Both the position numbers and the translations under genes were made by a program. This document shows positions 12,515-22,999 of a stretch of 64,000 nucleotides of DNA, piece by piece. The notes below the pieces were generated by a model that was not told where the DNA came from, made no database searches, and saw only the letters and a list, made by a program, of their open reading frames with translations. This stretch comes from Heterohyrax brucei (Eukaryota; Chordata; Mammalia; Hyracoidea; Procaviidae): NCBI GenBank assembly GCA_028571685.1, contig CM053162.1, positions 7,754,001-7,818,000 on the forward strand. The letters are read 5' to 3'. Numbering within the stretch: position 1 is the stretch's first letter; every line of letters starts with the position of its first letter.

Positions 12515-12577
12515 AAAACCCTGTGGAGAACAGTTCTACTCTGGCACACATGGGATTGCCATAAGTTGGAGTCAACT
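12515..12577 (+). repeat. AfroSINE 3' half
   Basis: AACCCTGTGGAGAACAGTTC followed by ACACATGGGATTGCCATAAG and GGAGTCAACTC: the distal body and tail of the AfroSINE. The tRNA-like head is absent. Confidence 0.65.
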
Positions 12578-12584
12578 CCTTTTT

Positions 12585-12750
12585 TATGTTTTTGGAAGTA
12601 GATCTTGAGAACTTTCTTCCTAGTCTGTTTTAATATGAAAGCTATGCTGAAACTTATTCACCATGGGTTACTCTGCTGCTTTTTGAAATACTGGTGGCAT
12701 AGCTTCCAGTATCAGAGCAACATGCAAGCCACCATGATACAACAGACCAA
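12585..12750 (-). mobile_element. RTE 5'-region fragment
   Basis: The reverse complement of 12590-12680 (ACCCATGGTGAATAAGTTTC, then AACAGACTAGGAAGAAAG) aligns with 55506-55590 on the plus strand (ACCCATGGTGGACAAGTTTC, then AAACTGGGAAGGAAGG). From memory this is the 5' untranslated region of the afrotherian RTE LINE. Assignment to RTE is knowledge-based; the in-window pairing is direct. Confidence 0.5.
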
Positions 12751-15384
12751 AATAGATGGATGGAAGGTGTGAATGCCCAGGTAAAGAAAACAGCCCAAAT
12801 TATTACAAGGCTTTAGTAAGGTACCACAAGTAGCTCAGAGTGCACTGCTTTCATCTGGTTGTGTAACGGAAAAACTAGGCATTCCCTAGTTGTCCCTTCT
12901 GCTGGTCAGTACCTGCACTCATGGTCAGTGTCCTGGAGAACACCTGGGGGGAGCCACATGGCAAACAAACAAATTAATATCAATTCATTTTCGCCATAAT
13001 GTAAAATAGATTAACCTGACTGTTGAATCTTCCTGTTTGTTTTTGTCTCCTTTCATAAAATTGCACACATGAAAAACAGCATCTTCAATCATATCTCTAA
13101 AGTACTATGGGGATGGATTCCTGTATTTTTTTTTTCCTCCCCTTCACCTTTTTCAGTCTCCTGCAGAAGTAGGAAAAGCATAGCAATAGCAGTCTTCAGC
13201 TGGGTAAACTAGGTTGAAGACAGATTTTTAGGTCTCAGATGCTAACTTTCTCCTTTTAATACCTAAGGAAGTTATCCAGCTGATATTTCTCTTTCCATTT
13301 TGCAGGTAGAAGAACGAAGACATAAATGGCTGAAGAAAGAGTTCCTAGTGACTACCAAGGCAACCTAAGAATGGCTCCCTAGGATTGTTCTGCTTTTAGG
13401 ACTTCAACCACGTGAGGATATTCTACCTCTAGGCAAACTTAGAATGAGGCAGAGGGACAAAGGGTAAGGACATGTAAGTTTCTGCAATCGTTGCTCAGCC
13501 CAGGAGCACTAACAACACTGTGCATATACGTCTGTGAGCAACTGAGGTTCCATTTTGTTCTACAAATAGTGTGTATTCCAGTGAAAAAACACTAGGCCCA
13601 GGATTTCTAGCCACAGTCAGGGACTTACACTTCACTAGCTCCTTCCAACCCAGGATACAACTGCCTGTCCACAACTAACATCCCCTGTCTCCAGAGATAG
13701 TAAATATCTGCCTAAAGATGTCCCTGTTAGGACAACACTTGATTCCTTAGCAATCACTGAGGAGATTTCTTCTGAGCTTGTGCACACTTTGTTCATCCCT
13801 GGCAGGGACACAGAGGTTTGTAGCCCACTGGAGCATGCCCAGACTTGGTCATATGGCAACTCCAAGCTGCTTATCCTCTTTGCTGCTTTGCCCACCACCC
13901 TCTCTCACCCAGTCACAAAACTCTGAGCTGTCACATTGCTGTCAACCAGATGAGAGGCTGGCCTCAGAGTTCCTGGTGTTTCGGTCACTGTGGCCACCCT
14001 AGGGTAAAAGAATCTGCTTGCTGTCAGATTATCATTGGTAAGATCCTACTCCTCTTTCCCCTACATTTCACCTCCTGTCCTTTCTGCTTTCACAGCTTAA
14101 TTGTGGCAGCCATTGCAGCAACATGCTAACAGCAACTGGCTCCAATGAGCTGTCGTTCCAGATGTCAGGAGCCTGCTCACAACTAGGAGCCCTGTAAGAT
14201 ATTTATGGCTTTAATTCCTCAGTAGAGATTTTTTTTCTGTCATGCAGCAATATAAGCAATATATAAATTGCTACTCATTTGCTCCTGTATTTCCATATCA
14301 GTGGCAATTTTAGAAGGGCTGCTGGCTTCTTGTACAACCCCGCAAGTTATGATCCCTACACGTTTCAGACTGAGCATAGCCAAGAAGGATTGCACACCCT
14401 GCGGAGAGAGAGCTTGAGATGGCAGAGCCACAGAGAAGAGGAGCATCTTCCAGTCCATATGGTATTTGTAGGCTGTCAGGACAGGCAGCAAACATGCCAA
14501 GCATCTTCAGGGAGAATTCAGCAGCCTGGGTGTCCCCGTCACATGGGGAAAGAAGCAGAGAGGAACCTTGGGAGGAGTGGTTGAGGTACAGCTGCAAAGG
14601 ATTGACTCTGCTCTGCCAGCAACTACCACTTTGTCTTCTGAGACTTAGAAAGTCACTTCCAATATCTGGTTCCTGCTTTACCCAGTTTTGAAACGAAGAC
14701 AGGCAGTTACTGGTCTCCAGGGAGGAGGATGAATTTAATGGTGTCTATACAGATGAAAGATTCTATTGAAGGATCCAGAGTTACATTCTTCATAGAACAG
14801 GGGTGAATTCTGCCTAATCCATAAGTATTTTTACAATGAAAAAAATAAAGAAAGAAAAGTTCTGTGAAAATCCAGTATGTCATCAACTGCGAAGTATAAA
14901 TCCCCCTATCTCTCTTTTTAAAATCTACAAAAAATTCATGAAACAAAGAGGCTTCTTTATTTCATTTTGTCAACATGCCTGGCAATACAAAAACCAATTT
15001 AAGCAGCAATTTTCCCCTGGTCTGAGCTGAAACAGTCTCTGGATGAACTGGTTTTCAGTTTTTAAATGTAAATTATCTCCATACCCCTCTCCCCACTACA
15101 GACAGTCACAGAAAACACCCCTGCTTCTCAGCTCCTTCTCTGCCCCACCTTTGGTTCTGGAAGTGAGCAACGGTGGCTGTCACAATGTCTATGAGGCCTT
15201 TTACCCAAAGCCAAGTCACAAAGTGACTGCCAAGAGCTCTGGGAAGAATCACAGATGCCATGAAGCCAGAAGGCAAGGGAAGAAGGCAGGACAGCCCACA
15301 GGCATAGCTAGGACTGTAATATAAATATCATGATACCCAGTTAGGGCTGGTCATGCTACACTGCACTGAGCTTCATTTACCCAC
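12751..15384. other. Unidentified single-copy DNA
   Basis: About 2.6 kb with no repeat recognised. Several 80-101 codon frames occur on both strands between 13635 and 15324, overlapping one another without any recognisable domain, and are treated as chance frames. A pyrimidine-rich tract followed by GCAGGTAGAAG near 13280-13310 resembles a splice acceptor, but the following frame is short and uninformative. An unseen exon cannot be excluded. Confidence 0.4.
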
Positions 15385-15909
15385 TGCTTTAGTCAGCTAG
15401 GGCTGCTCTAACAGAAATACCACTGAGTGGATGGCTTTAACAAAGGAAGGTTTAGTTTTACTCAGTCCTGTAGACTACAAGTCCATATTCACAGTGTCCG
15501 CTCCAGGGGAAGGCTTTCCCCTTTGTTGGCTCTGGAAGAAAGTCCGGTAATACATCAATCTTTGTCCAGGGAGCAGTTTGGTGCAGGAATCTCAGGTCTG
15601 AAGGACACGCTCTTCTTCCGGTGCTGCTTTCTTGATGGTGTGAGGTTCCCAATTCTCGGCCTGTTTCCCTTTCCTTTTATCTCTTGCAGGATGAAAGGAT
15701 TAAGGGTGGGGCAAGTCATTCTCCAGGTAAACTCACTTTACAGTGAAGCAGGGAGGTGATCTTATAAAGGGATTTACAGTCCAACCCTAATCCTTTAACA
15801 TACAGCATAGGAAAACCACAAAATGGAGGACAGTCAGAGGATACTGAGAATCATGGCCCACCCACGCGGCTACATTTATTTGTAGGGGGAGACAATTCAA
15901 TCCATGACA
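15385..15909 (-). mobile_element. M1: solo MaLR-type LTR
   Basis: On the minus strand it begins TGTCATGGATTGAATTGTC and ends CTGACTAAAGCA, the MaLR layout (MLT1-like) known from mammals. Internal blocks such as AGATAAAAGGAAAGGGAAAC are shared with M2, M4, M8 and M10. Flanking 5-mers are CCCAC (15380-15384) and CTCAC (15910-15914), a target duplication with one change. No internal retroviral sequence is attached, so it is a recombined solo LTR. LTRs hold promoter and polyadenylation signals; no activity is inferred. Confidence 0.8.
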
Positions 15910-16496
15910 CTCACGTCCAGGAACACTGCTCAGATTCCAGTCAAGTCACAGGTTGACTGTCTAGTAGATGCTAAATAATTTTGAGGCCAGCGTCTTCATG
16001 TCAAACTGGAGTTCATAGCAAATAAAAAAAGAAAAAAATAGCTTTTAGTATAAGTATGTTCCAGATATAACAGGGGTTCTGTTTTCTCTAAATTTATTTG
16101 CTGTTTATCTAAAATTCAACTTTAACTAAATTTAATCTTGCATTTTTTACCACACACCCTACCCTATAGGACCAGGCCTTTACACCAAAGATGTTAGCCT
16201 ATGAATTTTGGACAAACAAACAAAGGGTTGTTCATTCAGTGGTTCTTGCTCTTTTTCAGATTATTAGCCAAATTCACTGGTTTTCAAGAAAGCCAATCAC
16301 CTGTCCCATGAGTCTAGGATTGAAAGAGTGTTCCAGGTTTTAGAGGAGAGGTAGTGCTTTAAATCCTGATCCTGTCAGCTAACAGTTATATTACTTGGGC
16401 CATTCAATTAGTTTCATGAAACCTCAATTTAGTCATCTCTAAATTGTAGACAATAAACAGTTCATATTTTAAAGGCTGTTTGAGGGCCCAAGGTCC
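15910..16496. other. Unidentified single-copy DNA
   Basis: Between the M1 LTR and L1-4. AT-rich, no long frame and no match elsewhere in the window. Nothing further is supported. Confidence 0.45.
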
Positions 16497-17525
16497 CTCA
16501 AACAGGATGTCCATCTGCAAAAAGTGAAATAAAACTCATACTTCATGCCACACAGGAAAAAAACATAACTCAAAATGGATTAAAGTTTTAAATATATAAC
16601 CCAAAACTATGATGATCACAAAAGAAAAAAAAATGATCAATGCTAGAATTCCTAATACGTGATGTTAACAAGACATAAACCATAACTAACAACACACAAA
16701 CTCAAGAAGATAAATAAGATAGCAGGGGTGTTCTAAAACTAAACACTTATGCTTATCAAAAGACTTCAGCAAATAAAACTTATAGACTGGGAAAATTTTT
16801 TGGTGGTTGCAAAACACAAAGTTCTAATCTTCAAAATCTACAGCAAAATCCAACACCACTACAACAAAAGGTAAAGGAATAATATAGTTTACAAAGAAAA
16901 TATTCTAGAAGCTAGTTTTGTGAGTAGAATCTAGGGTCTTAAAAGCCTGTGAGTGGCCATCTAGGATACTCTACTGATCTCACACCTTTAGAAGCAACGA
17001 AGAAACAAAGAAAACTAAAGAAACAAGGGAAAGGTTAGTCCACACCTATGACAGCCTCTGCTACACCAAGTCCAGTACAAATAGATAGTGCCTGGCTATC
17101 ACCAACTGCTCTGACAAGGATCACAATACAGGGTTCCTGGAGTAAAATATTGAAAAAAATTCTAACTCAAAAAGAAAGACTAGACTTGCTGGCCTGACAG
17201 AAACTGGAAAAACTCTGAAAGTAAAGCCCCTGAACACTTTTTCAGCTCAGTAAGAAAGTCACTCTTGAGGTTCACCCTTCAGCCAAATTTAGAAGGCCAA
17301 TAAAATAAAACCAGGCTAAAGGGGAACACCAGTCCAGGGACAAGGACTAGAGGGCAAGAGAAGCCCAGAAAGATAGTTATAGGGAACTCAAAGTTGAGAA
17401 GGGAGAGTGTTGACATATGTGAGAATGTTAACCAATGTCATAAAATGATATGTGTATTAGCTGTTCACTGAGAAACTAGTTTGTTCTGTAAACCTTCATC
17501 TAAAGTACAATTTAAAGAAAAGGTA
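16497..17525 (+). mobile_element. L1-4: 5'-truncated L1 with internal deletion
   Basis: Starts at ATGTCCATCTGCAAAAAGTG, matching the ORF2 C-terminal third of the other L1 copies. It passes a deletion near 16880-16915 into the 3' UTR (TAGGGTCTTAAAAGCCTGTG) and ends with an A-rich tail near 17525. The 3' UTR is nearly collinear with L1-8 at 27860-28510. Non-coding remnant. Confidence 0.75.
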
Positions 17526-17567
17526 AAGTCAATGAAAAGACACTATACTAAAAAAGATACTTAAGTG

Positions 17568-19675
17568 ATGAGGCAAAAATGGTGGAATAGTCACAAGATT
17601 CCTGCGATCCCTCTTGCAATAAAGACTTGATAAAACAGATGAATTGATTATATAGTGGATAGGCATGCTGCTGCTATTTGACATCTTGCTGCCTGTTGCA
17701 CAGGTTCTCCACCTACCCAAAGCCGGGAACCTAAGGACTGGTGGCTCTATCTGTACCGACTAGCCACCTGAGACAGGGATCCAAGAATAAGTGGTTCCTC
17801 CCAGTCCTTACAATCAATAGCACTGGACACCCATAGACCAGCTGCAAAACATATCCACCTATGTGCTCTAAGGAACAAAAGCAAGCTGTCCTCACAGACA
17901 CTCGGGATTAGTTGGCAGCCCCCTGTTTTGCTTAGTGTGTGAAGCCAGATACCTGTGCCTCCACCAATCACCCCTGGGAATCTAGTACTGTAAGGGAGAA
18001 GCTGCACCAAACACTTGGTGACTGACTATGTGGGAACCTGAACTGAATCCATACAAGAAAAGTAATGGACTCCTGGGCTCACATACCTATTAATATCTCT
18101 AAGCACCTGGTGACAGGATGTTACAGCTTCAAAGGCACCAGTGATCAAACTAGCTCACATGACCAGGATATTCGAGCATTTCAAAACAAAACAAAGAAAC
18201 AAATACATAAGAAGACAAAGCACAGTAGGCAAACATTACATAAATAGATTCAGTAACTTATTGATGGCTCAGAGACAATGGTCAATATGTAACCACTTAA
18301 AAAGGCAGACAACCATAGTTTCAGAATGCTCTCACAATAAAGAATAAAAATATCCACATAAAGAAAAATTCCTTGAATTACTTGACATAGAATACAAAAG
18401 GTTAATATACAGAACTCTTCAAGAGATCAAGAAGGCGATCAGGCAAAACTCAGAGCAAGCCAAAAAGATACAGACACAGCAGCTGAAGAATTTAAGAAGT
18501 TTAGAGCAGAGCATAATGACTAATTGAGCAGGTTGTAAGGAAGAAAAAAATGTGTTAAAATTCAGAATATTAATAAGAAAAGTACAGAGTTAGAAAATTC
18601 AATAGAAAGTCAAAGGGACTGAATTGAGGCAATGGAAGTCAGAATTAGTGAGACTAAAAATAAAGCACTTGACACCTATATATGAGAAAAAAATCAGATG
18701 AAATAATTTTTAAAATGCAGAAATCCTAAGAATTATGCAAGAGTCTATCAAAAGGTATAGCACACAAGTGACTGGAGGATCAAAACAGCAAGTCATAACA
18801 GAACACACAGAGAGAACTGCTGAAGATATGTTGGCATAAAACTTCCCTGATAGTGTGTCGTGAGAGATAAGAAGACACTTTTCCAAGATGCTCGCTGAAT
18901 TCCACACAAGGCAGATCCCAAAGAAAGTTGTTAAGACACACTACGATCAAATTTGCCAAAAATAAAAATAAAGGGAGAATTTTAAAAGTGGCTATGGATA
19001 AAAGAAAAATAATCTACAGAGGAACATTAATAAGCTTGGGCTATTCAGCAGAATCCATGCAGGCAAGAAGCCAACAAGATGACATACACAAAGCCTTCAA
19101 GGAAAAACAAAAAGTCAACCAGTAATTATATATTTAGCAAAAATGTCTCTTGAATATAGTGGCAAATTCAGATCTTTCCAGATAAATAGAAGTTTAAGAA
19201 ATTTACAAAAACCAAACCAAAATTACAAGAAATACTGAAGGAAGTCCTTCTACTAGAGAATCAGTAACATCAGATACCAAGTCAAGGCTAGTATACAGGA
19301 CAGAGCCATCAGATATCAGCTCAGATATTGAAATTACAGAAAAAAATCAAAGCTAAAGCACTGCAAATAGGAAAACACAGAGTGGTTGTGTAAAAGATAA
19401 CATTATATTAAAAAAAACAGGACTAAGAAATGAAGTCATAGATCTCTCATATGGAGAGGAAGTCAAGGTCATATGAAGACACTAGAGACTGGTTTAAATT
19501 TAGAAAAATATGAATAAATACTAAGGTAACAACAAAGCGAACTGTCAATCCTATTCATAAAAATAAAAAACAAGAAAAACACAAAGACTTAGCAAATACA
19601 AAATGACCAAAACTGAAAAAGATGAAAACACATAAAGACTCAGTACAGAACATTAAATAGAACAAATAAATTTGC
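17568..19675 (+). mobile_element. L1-5: L1 5' UTR plus ORF1, no ORF2
   Basis: Begins GAGGCAAAAATGGTGGAATA, runs through a 5' UTR closely parallel to L1-1 (for example the TACCTGTGCCTCCACCAATC block at about 17950, matched near 1930), then ORF1 from about 18320, the ORF1 C-terminal domain to about 19125 and the inter-ORF spacer, ending about 19675 just before ORF2 would start. L1-6 begins about 50 bp later. Missing the 3' half is unusual for an L1, which normally loses its 5' half. Confidence 0.75.
18320..19125 (+). pseudogene. L1-5 ORF1 remnant
   Basis: ORF1p is the L1 nucleic-acid chaperone (coiled coil, RRM, C-terminal domain). Here the N-terminal acidic/helical part is frameshifted, but the C-terminal domain survives as a 65-codon frame at 18928-19125 with RGTLISLGYSAESMQARSQ, corresponding to the conserved SADFSAETMQARRQ block. 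A stop follows. No functional product. Confidence 0.65.
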
Positions 19676-19680
19676 TATAA

Positions 19681-19717
19681 TGCACGTGTGTGCACGTGCA
19701 CACACACACAGACAGAC
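19681..19717. repeat. CA/GTGCACG-rich simple sequence
   Basis: GCACGTGTGTGCACGTGCAC followed by CACACACACAGACAGACACA. A self-complementary start passing into CA repeats, located between the end of L1-5 and the 5' UTR of L1-6. Confidence 0.7.
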
Positions 19718-19724
19718 ACATCAA

Positions 19725-21405
19725 GAGGGGATGGAGTGAAGATGATGGACTAGACACACATCTCCTTAATTCCCTCTGAAAACTAAGGCCTGGATTGATA
19801 ATTAAATGAAGACCTCTGGACACCCAGCATAGGGCTGTCAATTTGGACTACATGCCACGGAATGGGAAACTTCTCTTTCACTAACCCCTTCCCTTGTTGA
19901 ATGACCGGAACTAACGAACTGAAGGTAACTAGCATTTTTAACTTTGTTTTCTTTTTATTAGCTGGCAGAGGCAGTTGGGCTTAACTGGCAGCAAAGCTCA
20001 CCCACACTGCAGACACGACCAGCTGGTGGAATAGCCTTACTTGGAGAGCCCAGCTCTGGACAGAGAGCACTACGGCCCCTCCACTGTCTCTTTCCAAACC
20101 TCCACCATTGAATCAGCTATTTTGTGACGGGTGGGACAGCTTGTTTGAGAAGCCATCTTGTTTGACTGGGAGGTGGAGTTACCCAAACAGAGGCCTCAAC
20201 AGGGGCTAATTCCCAGGCTGGGAGGCAATGCCAGCCCAAGTACCACTTTCCCAGCAGAAATCTATGTTTGGCACAGTGTAGCCTTACAGGTGGGGCCTGG
20301 CAGTGGCTGACAGCAGGACAGTAGCCTGTCCATATTTTGAACTAGATCACAGCATCTGCTCAGGGATATAGAGGTGCCTCCATTGCCAGCTGGAAAGAGA
20401 AGTTTGCACACCTGACAACCTGACTAATTTTGGAAGCTGTCAGATAGCTTCTACTTTTCAAAATAGGACTACCCAGAGATATAACTGTGGTTCAACCTGA
20501 TGGCATCTCTTCCAGCCTTGACTGACCCACAACATAGGGTCAGTTGTCATTCCCCCAGTGACTCTATAAGTAGGACTATGTCTTTGCCAGCCAAGAGGTG
20601 AAGCCTGATACCTCAGAGATTCCAGTGGGCCCAGTCACTGAAGTACATAGACATGACTGGTGATCAATTTTCTTCTCAGACTGCTCCTCAGCTCCTATTA
20701 AGGCAACACCAGAAAACTAAGTTCTAGATGCCTAAAAAGCAACAAACCCTGGCCAGACACTTAAAGAAACAAATCCACCCATTGCTCTAGAAAGCTCCCA
20801 AAAGAAAGAACAAAAGAACTTCCCAGATGAAGAAGCCTGTCTGAAACTTTCAGAGGTCGAGAACAAAACAATTATATATAGAGCCCTCCTAGACATTGTA
20901 CAAAATGTGGAGCGAAATGAAAAATTAAGCAAGCTGCTCAAACTGATGGAACACCAGCATTCTGAAATCTCACATATCTGTAACAAAATTAAAAAAGAGA
21001 CAATTCAATTCAAAGCCAAGACAACAGAATTGAACAAATGGAAAATAGGCTTTCTGACTTGCAAGACAGAGCTACTGACACCAGCATTTATGAGGCGAAA
21101 TCAGAGGAAAGAAAGAAGAAAAATGAAGAAGTATTAAGAAACACGTGGTACCCTACCAAGAGGAACAATTTATGATTAATTCGAGTTCCTGAACAGGAAG
21201 GGACACCTGAAAACACAGAGAGTATTGTTGTTGAGTTGTTGACAGAAAACTTCCCTGAAATTATGAAAGAAGAGATCATAGATATCCAAGATGCATATTG
21301 AATACCACAGAAAACTTCCGTGAAATTATGGAAGAGAACGTAGATCTCAAAGGTGCATATTGAGTACCACACAATGCACACCCCAAAAGAAAGACACCAG
21401 GACTT
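19725..21405 (+). mobile_element. L1-6: L1 5' UTR plus ORF1, no ORF2
   Basis: Starts GAGGGGATGGAGTGAAGATG, closely matching the 5' terminus of L1-9 and, on the other strand, of L1-11 and L1-12. About 1 kb of 5' UTR is followed by ORF1 from about 20770 to 21405. It is then abutted by the 3' UTR of the opposite-strand L1-7. Contains a local tandem duplication in ORF1 (21245-21371). Like L1-5 it lacks its 3' half. Confidence 0.75.
20770..21405 (+). pseudogene. L1-6 ORF1 remnant
   Basis: Shows KQIHPLL, then ESSQKKEQKNFPDEEACLKL, where the acidic block parallels the L1-2 start. A 76-codon helical frame at 20907-21137 with regularly spaced Leu/Ile (KLSKLLKLMEHQHSEISHI) fits the ORF1p coiled coil. 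The RRM follows in a broken frame, with a 62-65 bp tandem duplication. The C-terminal domain is absent. Confidence 0.6.
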
Positions 21406-21679
21406 ACCCTTCTACAAATTCCTGCACATCTGTTCCGCTCCCCTTCCTTGTAATCATCAAATATTGTTTCTTTGCATGTGTACACCTGTACATGAGGTTT
21501 TTCTGTTTGTTTTTCACTGTGTCTGAGTGGAAGTGTACAGTCCAGTTTAAATTTGCTTACCCACCTATTTGCTGCTCTTTCTGCTCTCCTGGCCTGGTGA
21601 CAGCACATACCTTTCCATTATATACATGTCATATCTTCTTAACAATCTCCTGTCCCCTCCTCTCCATCCTCTCCACTGA

Positions 21680-22196
21680 TGTCATGGATCGAATTGTGTC
21701 CCTCCAAAAATAAGTGTAGCCATATGGCTGGGCCATGATCCCCTGTAGTCTATGATTGTCCTCCATTTTGTAATTTTCCTGTGCTGTATGTTAGGGTGTG
21801 ACTGTAAATGCCTTTATAAGATCACCTCCCTGCTCCACTGTAAAGGGAGTTTACCTGGAGTGTGGCTTGTCACCCTTAATCTTTTCATCCTGCAAGAGAT
21901 AAAAGGAAAGGTAAGCAGGCAGAGAATTGGGAACCTCACACCATCAAATACATAACACCGGGAGAAGAGCACGTCCTTCTGACTGGAAGTTTCTGTACCA
22001 AGATGCTCACTGGACAAAGACTGATGTATTACCAGACTTTCCTCCAGAGCCAACCAGGGGGAAAGTCTTGCCTTGGAGAGGATATCCTGAATTTGGACTT
22101 GTAGCCTACTGGACTGTGTAAGAATAAACTTTCCTTTGTTAAAGCCATCCACACTCTGTGGTATTTCTGTTAGAGCAGCACTAGCAGACTAAAACA
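21680..22196 (+). mobile_element. M2: solo MaLR-type LTR in L1-7 3' UTR
   Basis: Begins TGTCATGGATCGAATTGTGT and ends GCAGCACTAGCAGACTAAAA plus CA. Central blocks (TAACACCGGGAGAAGAGCAC, CAGAGCCAACCAGGGGGAAA) match M8 and M10. An AATAAA-type signal lies in GTAAGAATAAACTTTCCTT near 22120. Flanks ACTGA and ACTAT share three of five bases, so the duplication is eroded or the border is off. Confidence 0.8.
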
Positions 22197-22999
22197 ACTA
22201 TCCTCTAGTAAAAGGCCGCTGGGACAACATCCTATAGACACATAGAACCATAAAGTGCACACATGATATGGTCACTCTGTCTCCCTCAGTCCAATCAATT
22301 CCTATGTGAAGAGTTGGCCTCAGTAATGATTTATGATCAAGGGCAGTATCAGATCTAGGGGTCATGCTCCCACGGGAACTCACAGGCTTTCAGACCATCA
22401 GTTGTGGTGTTCTAGTGGAGTTCTCAGGGTGCACCCCTTTCTTTCTCATGTTGCCACTGGGACTCAACACCGTGACCCCCATCACGGCTGTCATTGGTGG
22501 TGGCCTGGCACCATCTGGTTCTTCAGGTCATAGTCACCCATTCATGTGGGCCTTTCTTTCTTCGGAGTTCTCTCTCCCCAATGTTGTTGTCGTCCTTGGT
22601 GATCATCTGTTCCAGCTGAGCTGGGACCATTTTGTGTACCTCAGATGGCAGCTTGCTAGCTTTTAAGACCCCAGATGGCACTCACCAATCTGGGGTGCAG
22701 AAGACTCTCTTAGCAATAGGCTAGCCTATATGCCTCCTGACAGCATGGTCCTCAGCCCCCACCCCTGCTTCTCTCTCCTTGCAACATTGGGTGAAGACTG
22801 GAAGAGTTTTCAGGTTATTTTGAAATCCAGTTAAATTGATCTTCTTTCTAATGTGTGCTGTCACTGATTTCACCAAACCAAATTTCTATCAACTATCTAG
22901 TCTGTAACCAATTATCTCCCTCCCTCCTTTCCCTCTCTTGCAGCTGTCAAAGTGTTCTTTCCTGTGTATATGAGGGTGTTTTTAAGTTCTTATAGTAGG

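Noticed and set aside
14279..14597. Overlapping 101-codon (+) and 95-codon (-) frames
   Set aside because: Mirror frames in GC-richer sequence; composition effect, no family signature.
12751..15384. Possible host exons (overlapping 80-101 codon frames, a pyrimidine tract with AG near 13305)
   Set aside because: Frames overlap on both strands, contain no recognisable domain and have no matching donor/acceptor pair that I could defend.
19681..19717. GCACGTG palindrome as a regulatory E-box
   Set aside because: Lies in a CA-rich simple repeat between two L1 fragments; nothing to regulate nearby.
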